Shown here in pieces: positions 16,246-25,941 of a stretch of DNA of 64,000 nt. Source of the DNA: Nocardiopsis ganjiahuensis DSM 45031 (lineage in GTDB: Bacteria; Actinomycetota; Actinomycetes; Streptosporangiales; Streptosporangiaceae); NCBI RefSeq assembly GCF_000341085.1, contig NZ_ANBA01000004.1, positions 45,545 to 109,544 of the forward strand, written 5' to 3'. The notes under the pieces were generated by a model, which saw only the letters and a program-made list of their open reading frames with translations, had not been told where the DNA came from and did no database searches. Position 1 is the stretch's first letter. Every line of letters begins with the position of its first letter. The position numbers and the translations under genes are program-made.

Positions 16246-19200
16246 CTACTCCAGGTCGGCCTCGGCGAGCAGGTGCGGGGCCGCGGACGGGTCCCGCAGC
16301 ACGGCCGCGAGCAGGTGGCGGCGGGACCACTGCCCCACCCGCCAGCACAGGGCACGGGCCAGCCCTTCCGTCCCGGAGGCGTGCACGGTGCCGTCGCCGG
16401 TGTACCACTCCACCTCCACACCGTCCACGACGAGCTTCTGGTGGTGCAGGTAGGTGCGGTCCGGCTCCTCGTCACCGGCGAGGAACAGCGCCGCCTCGTC
16501 GGGGACCGCGCGGATCTGGCCCGCCGATCCCACCTTCCCGGTGACGCTCTCGGAGGCCAGGTCCAGGTCGAGCACGTCGGCGAGCCGCTCGGCGGTGTCC
16601 GCTTCGGCCAGTACCAGCGGCCGGTCCGCCACCAGGGGCAGCAGGTCCGGGGAGTCCACCACCACGGCGTCCTCGGCGTCGGCGACCACGATCGCCCCGC
16701 CCTGGACCGCGCGCACCAGGGCGGGCGGGGTGACGAGGTCGGCGTCGACCCCGGCCAGGGCGGTCCACAGGCGGCGCAGCGCCGTGCGGCCCACGTGCCG
16801 GGCCGGGTCGGCCAGCCGGTGGAGCAGGTCGTCGGCGCCGTCGGGGTCGGCGAGCAGGTCGGCGAGGGTCGTACGGACGCCGAGGGCCCGGGCGAACTCC
16901 GGGTCGACGTCGGCGGGCACCTCGTCGTAGAGCCCGAGGAGCGCGTGTTCGGCGTCGGCGGTGCGCAGCCCGACCGGGGCCCGGCCGTCCAGGAGGGCCC
17001 GGGAGCGCAGCCACCAGGCGGTGTAGGAGGGCACGTCGACGACCCGGCCGTCCGGCATGAGCAGGCGGGCGGGTTCGGTGACGGCCGCTCGCAGCGGTCC
17101 CTGCGAGAGCATCGCCAGGGCCTGGGGCCAGGCGTCGTCGTCGATGTAGTCGAGGTCGGCGACACACACCAGCTCGGGGGCCACGGGCGGGAGTTCGGGG
17201 TCACCGACGCGCTCGAGGACCTCGTCGGCCCAGTCCTCCAGGCCGTCGGGGCCGTCCTCGCCGGCGGCGCCGTCGAAGGAGTCGACCAGGTCCTCGCCGA
17301 GCGCGGCCTCCTCGGCCCGGACCACGGTCAGCCCCCACAGGGCGCCCACCGCGCGCAGGGCGTCGGTTCCGTGGCGGCGGACGAGGTCGTCGTGGACGGT
17401 GCCGAAGGGCGCGTCGTCGACCAGGAGGTCGGCCAGCGGCGCCCCGGGGACGAGGAGTTCGGCGGCGATCGAGTAGCCGTCCTCGTCGTCGCGCAGGGCC
17501 AGCTCGGACAGCCAGGGCGCGTCCTCGACCGTGGTCCCGGAGGCGGCGACCAGGTCCAGGACGGCCTCGGCCACGGGCTCGGGGTCCTCGGCGTCCAGGG
17601 ACTCCCGGACGGCGGCCTCGGTGTTGGGATCGGCCAGGACCGTGGCGGCTCCGGCCTCCACCGCGCCCAGGCGCAGCAGCAGCGGGTGTGCGGCGTCGGG
17701 GTGCACCACGCGCACGCCCAGGGTGGCCAGGGTGGCGGGGTCGAGCCGGTTGCCCTCGGCGTCGGTGACCTTGGACCAGTCCTCGGTGGGCAGCAGCAGC
17801 GAGCGCGGCCCCCGCACGAGGCGGCCGTCGGCCAGCGGAACCGGCAGGGAGCCCAGTTCGTCGAGATCGGCGCCGCCGCCCCCGGCGGTGCCCAGGGCCG
17901 CGTAGAGGCCCGCCCACCACTCCGGCGGGCGCTGGGTGTCACCGAGCAGGTCGGCGAGGTCGGCCAGGCCGAGGCGGCGCACGCGCAGTGAGGCCAGCGC
18001 CGGGTGCCGGGGGCTCCAGGAGCCCGGCAGCAGGGGCGGGACGAGTTCGGCGAGCAGGCCGACGAGGTCGGCGGCACCGCTCGCGCCACCGGTGTCCAGG
18101 AGGACGGCGTCGCGTGGGGCGACGGGGTGCCCGGCCGCCGTGACCAGGAACGGGGCGTCCAGGAGGGGCTCGGCGACCCGGGCGCGGAAGACCGCGTCGA
18201 CGGCGCCGCCGCCCACACGGGTGGCGGGCACCAGGTCGAGGGCGGCCCTGGGGTCGAAGCGGCGCAGAAGCGCGCAGTAGGCGGTCGCGGCCTCCATGAG
18301 CAGGAGGTCGGTGGCCGCGCCCGGCTGCACGGCGCGCCGGTCCGAGCCCAGCGGGAACGTGCCGATGAGGACGGCGGGCAGGTCGAGTTCGGTGTCGGTG
18401 GGCGTGGGCGCGTGCACGACGTGCTCGACGTCGGCGGGCAGCGCGGCCACACCGCCGTCGGAGTCCACGGGAGCGGCCCAGGTCAGCGACCACGCGGCGC
18501 GGCCGCGTTCCTCGGTGGGGCGGTCCGCGAGCAGGCTCGGGTCGAACTCGCCGGAGCGGCGCAGGATCCGCCAGGGCGTGACCCGGGTGCCGCCGGCGTC
18601 GCGGTGGGTGGTGACCAGGTCGACGTCGGTGCCCGCGTCGCCGGTCTCGCGGGTGAGGGTCCGCTCCTCGCCGTCGACCGCCACGCGCACCTCGGACAGT
18701 CCGTCCAGCGCGAGGAGGAGCGCCTCCCCCGTGCGGTCCAGCAGTTCCAGGACCCGGTCCCGGGCCCGCTCGTCGCGGAGCGTCAGCGTGACGACGGTGT
18801 CGTAGTCACCGGCGGGGTGTTCAGGCACGACGTCGGCGGGGAAGGGCAGGCGCAGCATCGGCACGTGCCCGTCGCGGCGGCCCACCTCGTCGGCGAGGTC
18901 GGCGTGGGTGCCGTTGGCTCCGAGCAGGTCGGTGACCACGGCCCGGGCCCGCTCGGCGGAGAAGTGCACCGCCGTGCCGCCGGAGTCCACCGTGACGTCG
19001 TCGCTGAGCGAGACCACGGCGGAGAAGCCGACCCCGAACCGGCCCGCCGAGCCGTGGTCGTCGCGTTTGGTGGACGCCCGCAGCGTGGCGAGGGACTCCA
19101 CGCCATCCGCGGTCAGGGGGTCGCCGGTGTTGGCGGCGGTGAGGCGGTCGCCGTCCAGTGCCAGGAGGAGGCGTCCGGGGACGCCGGCGCGGCGGGCTGC

Positions 19201-19386
19201 GTCGGCGGCGTTCTGCGCGAGCTCGACCACCACACGGTCGCGGTAGCCGCCGAGCGCGAAGTCCTCTTCGGCGTTGGCGTCCTCGCGGAACCGAGCGGGC
19301 GCGTCGGCCCACGCCGAAAGCACACGTCGGCGCAGTTCAGCGGTGTTGTAAGGGTCGGCCACCGAAGCGGTCACCGGCTCGGCCAT
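16246..19386 (-). CDS. Sacsin N-terminal-like GHKL ATPase protein
   Basis: A 1046-residue cytosolic protein. The first about 230 residues form a GHKL (Hsp90-like) ATP-binding domain: the N-box VVELAQNAADAAR at 53-65 (E55 and N59 contact ATP/Mg), the DGDRLTAANTGDP segment near 78-90, and the lid glycines GRFGVGFSAV at 115-124. This is the arrangement of the N-terminal domain of sacsin. The remaining about 800 residues are Leu/Ala/Asp-rich with no motif I recognise. The ATG at 19386 has GAGGAG 7 nt ahead. It sits beside DUF3027 and a cold-shock gene, a neighbourhood I recall as conserved in actinobacteria. A chaperone-like role is plausible but unproven. Confidence 0.82.
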   Translation of the reverse strand: MAEPVTASVADPYNTAELRRRVLSAWADAPARFREDANAEEDFALGGYRDRVVVELAQNAADAARRAGVPGRLLLALDGDRLTAANTGDPLTADGVESLATLRASTKRDDHGSAGRFGVGFSAVVSLSDDVTVDSGGTAVHFSAERARAVVTDLLGANGTHADLADEVGRRDGHVPMLRLPFPADVVPEHPAGDYDTVVTLTLRDERARDRVLELLDRTGEALLLALDGLSEVRVAVDGEERTLTRETGDAGTDVDLVTTHRDAGGTRVTPWRILRRSGEFDPSLLADRPTEERGRAAWSLTWAAPVDSDGGVAALPADVEHVVHAPTPTDTELDLPAVLIGTFPLGSDRRAVQPGAATDLLLMEAATAYCALLRRFDPRAALDLVPATRVGGGAVDAVFRARVAEPLLDAPFLVTAAGHPVAPRDAVLLDTGGASGAADLVGLLAELVPPLLPGSWSPRHPALASLRVRRLGLADLADLLGDTQRPPEWWAGLYAALGTAGGGGADLDELGSLPVPLADGRLVRGPRSLLLPTEDWSKVTDAEGNRLDPATLATLGVRVVHPDAAHPLLLRLGAVEAGAATVLADPNTEAAVRESLDAEDPEPVAEAVLDLVAASGTTVEDAPWLSELALRDDEDGYSIAAELLVPGAPLADLLVDDAPFGTVHDDLVRRHGTDALRAVGALWGLTVVRAEEAALGEDLVDSFDGAAGEDGPDGLEDWADEVLERVGDPELPPVAPELVCVADLDYIDDDAWPQALAMLSQGPLRAAVTEPARLLMPDGRVVDVPSYTAWWLRSRALLDGRAPVGLRTADAEHALLGLYDEVPADVDPEFARALGVRTTLADLLADPDGADDLLHRLADPARHVGRTALRRLWTALAGVDADLVTPPALVRAVQGGAIVVADAEDAVVVDSPDLLPLVADRPLVLAEADTAERLADVLDLDLASESVTGKVGSAGQIRAVPDEAALFLAGDEEPDRTYLHHQKLVVDGVEVEWYTGDGTVHASGTEGLARALCWRVGQWSRRHLLAAVLRDPSAAPHLLAEADLE

Positions 19387-19543
19387 GGTGGTCTCCTCCT
19401 GCGCTGGGCGCGCGGTCCGATCAGCCCTACACGTGTTCGCGGACACGCACGGGCTCGGCAAGGGCGAGCGTGATAGTAGACCGACCCTAGCCCACGGACG
19501 GGAGGGTTCAGGCTTTGGCCGGGTCGCGTGGCGTATGTGGAAG

Positions 19544-19573
19544 CGGGCTCCGCCGCGTTCGCGACGGAGCCCG
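19544..19573 (-). terminator. Terminator after the DUF3027 gene
   Basis: A 14-position stem with one mismatch (CGGGCTCCG/CGGAGCCCG outer arms at 19544-19552 and 19565-19573, inner CGCG/CGCG) closes a 2-nt gap. It lies 39 nt past the DUF3027 stop codon on the minus strand. Confidence 0.7.
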
Positions 19574-19611
19574 TCAATCAGGTGGATCGGTCCGCTGTGA
19601 CGTGCTTGTCG

Positions 19612-20427
19612 TCAGGAGTCGGTGGAAACGAGTTCCAGTTCCGTGGTGTCGTCGAAGACGATGTGGTCGTAACCCAGCTCGTCGACGACCGGTGCGACCG
19701 GCTCGTTCTGCGAGGCGGGGCGACGGACCTCGGAGTGGGCTCCGCAGCCGTGGTCGAGCGACACGACCTTGCCGTCGTCAGGGGCGTACTCGTTGGTGCA
19801 CACGCCGAACATCTGGCGCAGTTCACCGGCGAGCGGGGTCAGGAAACCACAGGTGGTGCAGCGTGCCGGAGCCGCCGTCGAGATCGGGCTGCGTGGCCCG
19901 GCCTCGCCGTTGTACCAGCGCTCCGCGGCCTGCTCGCGGCCGACCTCGGAGAGGACCTGGCGTCGGCCGAGTCCCAGCTCCCACACCATCTGCTGATCCA
20001 TGCCGTCGGCGTCGAGTTCGCTGTCGGGCACCTGCGCGAAACCGGGGACGAGACGTTCGTCGTCCTCCTCGGTGGGAAGCAGGTCCCCCACACCGACGTC
20101 GCCCGGGCGCAGTCGCTTGTTCCAGGGCACCCATTCGGGAGCGACCAGGGCACCCTCGCCGGGCAGCAGGACGACCTCGTTGACCGTGACGTCCTTGGCG
20201 CGCGCGGCGCGGACGACGGTGACCGAGTAGGTCCATCCCGGGTAGGAGGGGTCCAGACACTCGAAGTAGTGGGTGACCAGGCGTGCGTCCTCGACCTGGG
20301 CGGTGAGGTGCTCACCCACCCATTCGGGTCGCCCGACCTCCGCCGCCACCGAGCGGGCCAGATCCACCGCGTCGATACATGCCTTGTCCGGTACAGGAGA
20401 ACGTCGAGAAGGGCTCACGTTCCCCAT
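19612..20427 (-). CDS. DUF3027 zinc-ribbon-like protein
   Basis: A 271-residue cytosolic protein of the actinobacterial DUF3027 family, function unknown. Conserved-looking blocks are the N-terminal helical part, SYPGWTYSVTVVRA near residue 64, and a putative zinc site CTTCGFL (about 190) with a later Cys and HGCGAH (about 226), a Cys2...Cys-His arrangement. The start is uncertain: ATG at 20427 or GTG at 20433, neither with a Shine-Dalgarno. It is transcribed away from the cold-shock gene on the same strand and has its own terminator. Its steady association with a cold-shock protein in actinobacteria suggests an RNA- or DNA-linked role, which is inference. Confidence 0.82.
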   Translation of the reverse strand: MGNVSPSRRSPVPDKACIDAVDLARSVAAEVGRPEWVGEHLTAQVEDARLVTHYFECLDPSYPGWTYSVTVVRAARAKDVTVNEVVLLPGEGALVAPEWVPWNKRLRPGDVGVGDLLPTEEDDERLVPGFAQVPDSELDADGMDQQMVWELGLGRRQVLSEVGREQAAERWYNGEAGPRSPISTAAPARCTTCGFLTPLAGELRQMFGVCTNEYAPDDGKVVSLDHGCGAHSEVRRPASQNEPVAPVVDELGYDHIVFDDTTELELVSTDS

Positions 20428-20773
20428 TCTCACTGATCGCGGGCACCGATTTGACCATAACGCGGGTCAAGGTTCGCCCGATACACCCTCATGACGGAGT
20501 CTTGCGCCGCTGGTGGCGGCGGACACCCGAGCTTCGGGCGGTCTTCAACGGTCTTTCCGGGGGTTCGGGACAGGTTCCCACATGTTTTTTCGGCTCACCC
20601 GTGACATGCGCGCGCCAGCATGTCCAACCGCTGTCCCGCCCGTCCGACGAGCCGTACCCGCTGTACACCTTCGGGACACGCGCCGGCGGGGCACCTGTTC
20701 CCGAGCAGAGGCCGTGGCGGACGCCGGACACGTCCGCCACGGCCTCAAGGAGATCCGGGCCCGGCGCCCCCCG
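20428..20773. other. Intergenic region between cold-shock and DUF3027 genes
   Basis: These 346 bases hold the cold-shock terminator (20707-20745) and, close to the DUF3027 start, an inverted repeat TTGACC-N8-GGTCAA at 20451-20470. The right arm read on the minus strand is TTGACC, which could be the -35 of DUF3027. I see no gene. Confidence 0.45.
20707..20745 (-). terminator. Terminator after the cold-shock gene
   Basis: A perfect 15-bp stem (GAGGCCGTGGCGGAC pairing with GTCCGCCACGGCCTC) with a 9-nt loop lies 29 nt past the cold-shock stop codon. It is one of the strongest hairpins in the window. Confidence 0.85.
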
Positions 20774-21157
20774 TCAGGCCTCCAGGTCGTCGGCCACCGC
20801 ACGCAGCACGGAGGCGACCCTGGCCGCCTCGCGCTTGTCGGGGTGGCGGCCGCGCCGGTAGCCGTTGGAGACGTTCTCCAGGAGCTTGATGAGGTCCTCG
20901 GTGATGAGCACCATCTCGTCGGGCTTCTTCCGCCGCGCCCTGACCACCGAGTGCTGTGTGTCCAGGAGCTTCACCTGGAGTGCCTGGGCTCCCTTGCGTC
21001 CCTCGGCCACGCCGAACTCGACCCGTTGGCCGGGCTTCAACGCGGTGGTCCCGGGCGGCAGGGAGGTGGAGTGCACGAAGACCTCACCTCCGTCGTCCCG
21101 GGTGAGAAAGCCGAACCCCTTGTCGTCGTCGTACCACTTGACCTTGCCGGTGGGCAC
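20774..21157 (-). CDS. Cold-shock domain protein with C-terminal extension
   Basis: A 127-residue protein. Residues 1-66 are a CspA-type cold-shock domain with RNP1 (KGFGFL, 13-18) and RNP2 (VFVHST, 26-31), which binds single-stranded RNA and DNA. The remaining about 60 residues are a basic helical extension (VRARRKKPDE..., then KLLENVSNGYRRGRHPDKRE), absent from short 67-residue Csps. The GTG at 21157 has GAGG about 11 nt upstream. A TAGCCT box at 21269-21264 would give a 5' leader of about 100 nt. It is flanked by DUF3027 and the HAAS-type gene. Confidence 0.92.
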   Translation of the reverse strand: MPTGKVKWYDDDKGFGFLTRDDGGEVFVHSTSLPPGTTALKPGQRVEFGVAEGRKGAQALQVKLLDTQHSVVRARRKKPDEMVLITEDLIKLLENVSNGYRRGRHPDKREAARVASVLRAVADDLEA

Positions 21158-21799
21158 GTAGAGACCTCATGCTTTCACTGACGGGCGCGCGAGGACATCG
21201 GAAACGGTGCCGTCCACCCTTTCCTCCGCCCCGGGCAGCCCCTGGTTTCCATGGGTGCCCACCAGGCTAGTCCCCGGGACCTCACCGATGCGAGGGAGTA
21301 TTGGCGGGGCCGATTCCTGAAACCCTTTCCCTGCGGCGAAGGCCCTGCCGTGCTGTGAAACAGATCTCCGCTCCGGGGGAAACGTGTGTGAAAGGGTTCC
21401 CGCGCCGGGGAAGGGCACGCGAAACGAGGCCCGGATACGGCTCACCCGGGCCTCGTTGTGTCGACGCCGCCCCGCCACCGCTGGGTGCGGAGTATGGGAC
21501 GGGACTCGGCGGAGCCGGGGACGCCGTCGACGAGCTGGTGTCCGGGCTGGAGGCCGGACCACCTGACGTGACCGCCCTGAAGCGAAAGCGGCGGTGTACC
21601 GACATGACTACCCGAAGTCACCCGCTCGGCGGCTCTTTAACGGGCCGACCGGAAAAGGTTATTCCCCAGCGTTTGCCAAGCGATGACAGTTCGGAGCAGA
21701 GCGGTCCGGGGCCGACTCACGCCGGATCGGTGTCCGACGGACCAGTTCCCGGGGGATCGGCTCGCGGGGTCGGCTCCCGGCCGATCGGCACCAGGGGAG
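21158..21799. other. Long intergenic region upstream of the cold-shock gene
   Basis: These 642 bases show no convincing gene; the open frames across them are Arg/Pro/Gly-rich and lack codon bias. They contain a possible cold-shock promoter box (21264-21269), a 10/11-bp inverted repeat (GAAACCCTTTC near 21318, GAAAGGGTTCC near 21392), and the strong hairpin at 21423-21457. A structured leader RNA is possible but not shown. Confidence 0.45.
21423..21457. terminator. Strong hairpin, probable terminator
   Basis: A perfect 12-bp stem (AACGAGGCCCGG/CCGGGCCTCGTT) with an 11-nt loop. On the minus strand it is followed by TTTCG and lies about 340 nt past the HAAS-type gene. It would insulate the cold-shock gene from upstream transcription. 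Confidence 0.6.
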
Positions 21800-22561
21800 T
21801 CAGCTCCCGGCTGCCCGGTCCGCGACCCGGGCCGAGCGGGCGGCCTTCGGGAAGAGGTAGAGCACGCACGCCAGGGAGGCGAGACCGAGCCCGGCGACAC
21901 CGGTGGCCGGCAGGGCCTCCTGGATGTACTGGTCGATGAACTTCGCCTCACCCGTCCACAGGGTCATCCCGACCACGCAGGCCAGCAGGGGGACCCCCAC
22001 GCCGATCCATTTGTCCCGGGGCTCCCACACCTGGCTGAGGACGACGAGGGCGGCGCCGAGCACCCAGAGGAAGGCCGCCTCCCACCACACCCCGGAGAGG
22101 ACGAACAGGGCCAGGGCCGCCGCCTCGGGAGGGTGGTGGCGCACGAGCACGAGGCCGTTGCGGGCCACCCCGGGCTTGCGGGCGGCTCTGCCGTCCATCC
22201 GCAGTTCGGTCCGGCTGGGCCCTTCCAGGAGCGACATGAACCCCTGGCTGGGGCCGCCGCGCCAGGGCGGTGGCGGACGGTCGGCGTGTCTGGGTTTGGG
22301 CGGGATCATCTCGTCGTCCTCGAGATCGAACTCCCGGCCGGTGAGCTCCTCCTCCACGATGTGATCGGGGGAACCGAAGCCACGGAGAATGCGCCGCACG
22401 GTGTCGACGTCGTCGTTGTCGGCCGCCGCGCGGCGCTCGTCGATGCGCGCGCGCAGGCTTGTCAGGTAGGCGGTCCGCTCCTTAGCCGTCACACGACCGT
22501 GCAGCGCAAGCCCGACCTCGGAGAGATAGTCGAGTACCAATTGTTCCGAGCGCTGGGTCAT
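21800..22561 (-). CDS. HAAS-domain membrane protein
   Basis: A 253-residue protein. The N-terminal about 80 residues look like a HAAS/DUF1700-type helical domain (LDYLSEVGLALHG...ERTAYLTSLRARIDERR, then RRILRGFGSPDHIVEEEL), typical of proteins that hold a PadR-type regulator or sense the membrane. A Pro-rich linker follows (about 95-125), then four hydrophobic helices. The ATG at 22561 lies 6 nt after CAATAT with no Shine-Dalgarno, consistent with leaderless initiation. It is divergent from the XPB-associated gene. Function unknown. Confidence 0.7.
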   Translation of the reverse strand: MTQRSEQLVLDYLSEVGLALHGRVTAKERTAYLTSLRARIDERRAAADNDDVDTVRRILRGFGSPDHIVEEELTGREFDLEDDEMIPPKPRHADRPPPPWRGGPSQGFMSLLEGPSRTELRMDGRAARKPGVARNGLVLVRHHPPEAAALALFVLSGVWWEAAFLWVLGAALVVLSQVWEPRDKWIGVGVPLLACVVGMTLWTGEAKFIDQYIQEALPATGVAGLGLASLACVLYLFPKAARSARVADRAAGS

Positions 22562-22725
22562 GGCCCCATATTGGCCCACAATGACCTGCCTTTTAACCCC
22601 TCCTTCCCAATTTCGGTCGGAGAATTCTCCGCCGATACGGTTCAGGCCGCTGTGAAGGGTGGCGCACGCGGTTCGGGAGGGGAGCGGGTGCGATCCTCCT
22701 GGTGCCATCACTTAGCGTTGACCTG

Positions 22726-25185
22726 ATGACCGACAACGCGCGCCCCGGGTCCGACCGGGGCACGGACGACCCCGACGGCGGCTCGCCGGGGCGTCCCCCC
22801 ACGTTCACCTCCTGGCTGCGGTCCCGCTCCGACGACGAGCTCACCGCCCTCCTGAACGCCCGGCCGGACCTGGCCCAGCCGGTCCCGGCCGACATCGGCG
22901 CCCTGGCCCACCGCGCGACCTCGCGCAATGCGGTGCTGCGCGCCCTGGAGCGGCTCGACAGCTTCACCCTCCAGGTCCTGGAAGCCGTGGCCGCGCTGGG
23001 GGACGACCGGCTGTCCGAGCCTGTGGGCGCACAGCCCGCGGAGATCGCCCGAGGGCTCGGCCTGGCCCCCTCCGGCGGCCGCGGCAAGGACCCGATGGCC
23101 GGGGCCCTGGACACCCTGCTCTCCCTCGCCCTGGTCTGGCCGGACCACGGGAGGCTGCGCCCCGTCCAGGTCCTGCGCGAACTCCTGCCCCACCCGGCCC
23201 AGCTGGGACCGCCCGCCCGTGCCCTCCTGGCCGCGCTGCCGCACGGCGCCGCCAAGCGGCTGGCCGACGACCTCGTGCCGCACAGCACCGCCACCACGCC
23301 CGTGGAGACGGTCGCCACGGCGCTCTCCGACCCCGGCCGGGTCGCCGCCCTCGTCGGCCAGGTCGAGGCACCCGCGCGCCGCCTGCTGGACAGCCTCGCC
23401 TGGGGCCCGCCCAACGGCACGGTCTCCGGCGCCCGCCGGGAGATCACCCTGGCCACGGCCTCCTCCCCGGTCGAGACGCTCATCGCCCGGGGCCTGCTCG
23501 TGGCCAGCGGCGACGACACCCTGACCCTGCCCCGCGAGGTGGGGCTGCACCTGCGCTCAGGTGTGCTCTTCAGCGAGGTCAGCACCGTCCCGCCGGAGTT
23601 CGAGGGGCGGCGGAACTCCCCCGGGGCCGTCGCCCGCGCCGCGGCCGGTCAGGCCTTCACCGTGCTGCGCGCCGTGGAGGAACTCCTGGAGCGCTGGTCC
23701 CAGGAGCCCGCCGCCGTCCTGCGCAACGGCGGCCTGGGCGTGCGCGACCTGCGCCGGGCCGCCCAGGCCATGGACACCGACGAGGACACCGCCGCCCTGT
23801 ACCTGGAGGTCGTACGCGCCGCCGGGCTCATCGGCACCGACAACCGGGTCGCGGGCGAGTGGTTGCCGACCCGCGAGTACGACCTGTGGCGGGAGCGTTC
23901 TCCGGAGCGCCGGTGGCTGCACCTGGCCCGGGCCTGGCTGGACTCGGACCGGGTGGCCTCGCTGACCGGCTCCCGCGACGCGGGCGGCCGTGTGCGCAAC
24001 GTGCTCGGCCCCGGGCTGGTGCGGCCCGCGGCGCCGCAGGCCCGCCGCGACCTGCTCACCGCACTGGGTGAGGCCGAGCCCGGCCTGGCCCCGACCGAGG
24101 ACTCGCTGACGGCCCGGCTGGCCTGGCAGCGGCCCCGCCGCCAGTCACCCGTCCACACCGAGCTGGTGGGGGCCGCCGCGACCGAGGCCGCCGCGCTCGG
24201 GCTGACCGGGATGGGCGCGCTCGCCGACCACACACGCCCGCTGCTCACCCACGACGAGACAGCCGACGAGGACGTTGCGCGGATCCTGTCGACCGAGCTG
24301 CCGCAGCCGCTGGACTACGTGCTCGTGCAGGGCGACCTGACCGCCGTGGCGCCGGGCCCGCTCGTCACCGGGCTCGCCCGGGAGCTCGCCCTGACCGCCG
24401 ACGTGGAGTCCACCGGCGGTGCCACCGTGTACCGCTTCACCGAGGACTCGGTCCGCCGCGCGCTGGACGCCGGGCGCGGGGTCGCCGACATCACCAACCT
24501 GCTGGAGCGCCACTCGCGCACCCCGCTGCCGCAGGCCCTGCGCTACCTGATCTCGGACGTGGGCCGCAGACACGGCAGACTGCGCACCGGTTCGGCCGCC
24601 AGCTACCTGCGCTGCGACGAACCCGCGCTCCTGGCCGAGCTGGTCGCCGACCGCCGCGCCGCCGACCTGGAGCTGCTGCTCCTGGCACCGACCGTGGTGG
24701 TCAGCGCCCTGAACCGGGCCGCGCTCACCGAACGCCTCCGCCAGCTGGGCTACCACCCGGTTCCCGAGAGCGGCGACGGCACGATGCGCCTGGGCCGCCC
24801 CGAGGTCCGCCGCGCCGAGCCCGAGCCGTCCTCCCCCGCGGAGGGCGCGCCGACACCGGAACTCACCCAGGCCGCCGTGCGCGCGCTGCGCGCGGGTGAC
24901 GAGGCCACCAACATCGCCCGGATCCCGGTGTCCCTGCCTGAAGGGGGTACGGCGGGCTCACGCGCCACCGCCGTCATGGAGGTCCTCTCCGAGGCCGCCG
25001 GAGCCGAACGCCGCGTGTGGATCGGTTACACGGACACCGACGGCCGCCAGGTCAGCCGCATCGTGGAACCCACCCGCGTGGACGGCGGTTTCCTCACCGC
25101 CTACGACACCACCAGGGACGCGGTCCACAGGTTCGCCATCCACCGCATCACGGGTGTCGCGGAACTGGAGGCCACCGCGGACTGA
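22726..25185 (+). CDS. XPB-family helicase-associated protein with WYL-like C-terminus
   Basis: An 819-residue protein annotated in actinobacteria as 'helicase C-terminal domain-containing'. It has no Walker motifs. The N-terminal two thirds resemble the accessory domain of XPB/Ssl2 helicases, with winged-helix-like segments and a stretch PLDYVLVQGDLTAVAPGP near residue 528. The last about 75 residues (RRVWIGYTDTDGRQVSRIVEPTRV...) look like a WYL ligand-binding domain. The ATG at 22726 follows TAGCGT by 7 nt, so it is leaderless. The XPB helicase proper lies 1.9 kb downstream on the same strand, so the two probably act together on damaged or melted DNA. Confidence 0.82.
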   Translation: MTDNARPGSDRGTDDPDGGSPGRPPTFTSWLRSRSDDELTALLNARPDLAQPVPADIGALAHRATSRNAVLRALERLDSFTLQVLEAVAALGDDRLSEPVGAQPAEIARGLGLAPSGGRGKDPMAGALDTLLSLALVWPDHGRLRPVQVLRELLPHPAQLGPPARALLAALPHGAAKRLADDLVPHSTATTPVETVATALSDPGRVAALVGQVEAPARRLLDSLAWGPPNGTVSGARREITLATASSPVETLIARGLLVASGDDTLTLPREVGLHLRSGVLFSEVSTVPPEFEGRRNSPGAVARAAAGQAFTVLRAVEELLERWSQEPAAVLRNGGLGVRDLRRAAQAMDTDEDTAALYLEVVRAAGLIGTDNRVAGEWLPTREYDLWRERSPERRWLHLARAWLDSDRVASLTGSRDAGGRVRNVLGPGLVRPAAPQARRDLLTALGEAEPGLAPTEDSLTARLAWQRPRRQSPVHTELVGAAATEAAALGLTGMGALADHTRPLLTHDETADEDVARILSTELPQPLDYVLVQGDLTAVAPGPLVTGLARELALTADVESTGGATVYRFTEDSVRRALDAGRGVADITNLLERHSRTPLPQALRYLISDVGRRHGRLRTGSAASYLRCDEPALLAELVADRRAADLELLLLAPTVVVSALNRAALTERLRQLGYHPVPESGDGTMRLGRPEVRRAEPEPSSPAEGAPTPELTQAAVRALRAGDEATNIARIPVSLPEGGTAGSRATAVMEVLSEAAGAERRVWIGYTDTDGRQVSRIVEPTRVDGGFLTAYDTTRDAVHRFAIHRITGVAELEATAD

Positions 25186-25400
25186 CCGGCCAGGTACGGA
25201 ACCGGTTCTCCCGTCTTCGACCGGTCGGGCCGCCCGGAGCCGGTGCCCCTGACCACCACCTCGGGTCCGGAAAAGCAGATTACGGTCTTTCACCCCGTGG
25301 CGTAAGGGTTCCGGAGCCGGTGGCCCTCGCGTACCGTCGGGCGGCCAGCCTCTAGAGTGGCGTCAGATCGGTTGGCCCGGACGCCGGAGGAGATGGCCCC

Positions 25401-25823
25401 ATGAGCAACGCACCGCTGCCACCGGGAGCCTCCTCCCCCCGGGACCGGGGGCGTGAGGAGCGCGTACCCGAGAGCCGGGACCGGGCGCCCGAGCGGGAGC
25501 GCGACGACGACCGGCGCGACGCGGCTCCGGTGGGTTCCACGGGCGGCGCCAACAGCTCCACCATGGCGCTGATCCTGCACGCGGTGACCGCCCTGTGCTG
25601 CATGAACTGGATCTTCGGCATCGCCGGGATCACCTTCGCGGTACGGGCCGCGCACGCCCGGGACCGGGGCCGCCCGGAGCAGGCCGAGGTGCTCACCCGG
25701 TACTCCTGGTACTGCCTGGGCGCGGCCGGGGTGATGTTCTTCGTGATGGTGGTGCTGACCTTCGTGATGTTCACGCAGGCGGGCAACTGGATCCAGCAGA
25801 TCGTTCCCGTGGTCAACTTCTGA
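25401..25823 (+). CDS. Dispanin-like small membrane protein (first of three)
   Basis: A 140-residue protein. Residues 1-50 are hydrophilic and disordered (Arg/Asp/Pro-rich). Two membrane segments follow (about 54-80 and 103-128). Between them the GIAGITFAVRAAHARDRG...RYSWY block resembles the CD225/dispanin (IFITM-like) pattern, including the CC pair at the first segment (ALCCMNW). GGAGGAG 8 nt upstream fixes the ATG at 25401. It is the first of three similar genes in a row. Bacterial dispanin-like proteins have no firm function; the family assignment is by pattern and moderate. Confidence 0.72.
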   Translation: MSNAPLPPGASSPRDRGREERVPESRDRAPERERDDDRRDAAPVGSTGGANSSTMALILHAVTALCCMNWIFGIAGITFAVRAAHARDRGRPEQAEVLTRYSWYCLGAAGVMFFVMVVLTFVMFTQAGNWIQQIVPVVNF

Positions 25824-25941
25824 TCTCCGACTTGACCCCCGATTGGGAGAACCGGTACGGGATCGTCCGCGTCCGAACCAGGTAGGGCGGGTATGCGAAC
25901 CACAGGCGCAGCACACTCAGCGTGAGGAGACACGGCCAGCG

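Noticed and set aside
21301..21939. Open frames in the long gap before the cold-shock gene
   Set aside because: Arg/Pro/Gly-rich with no codon bias and no ribosome site; they also run across a strong hairpin and into the HAAS-type gene.
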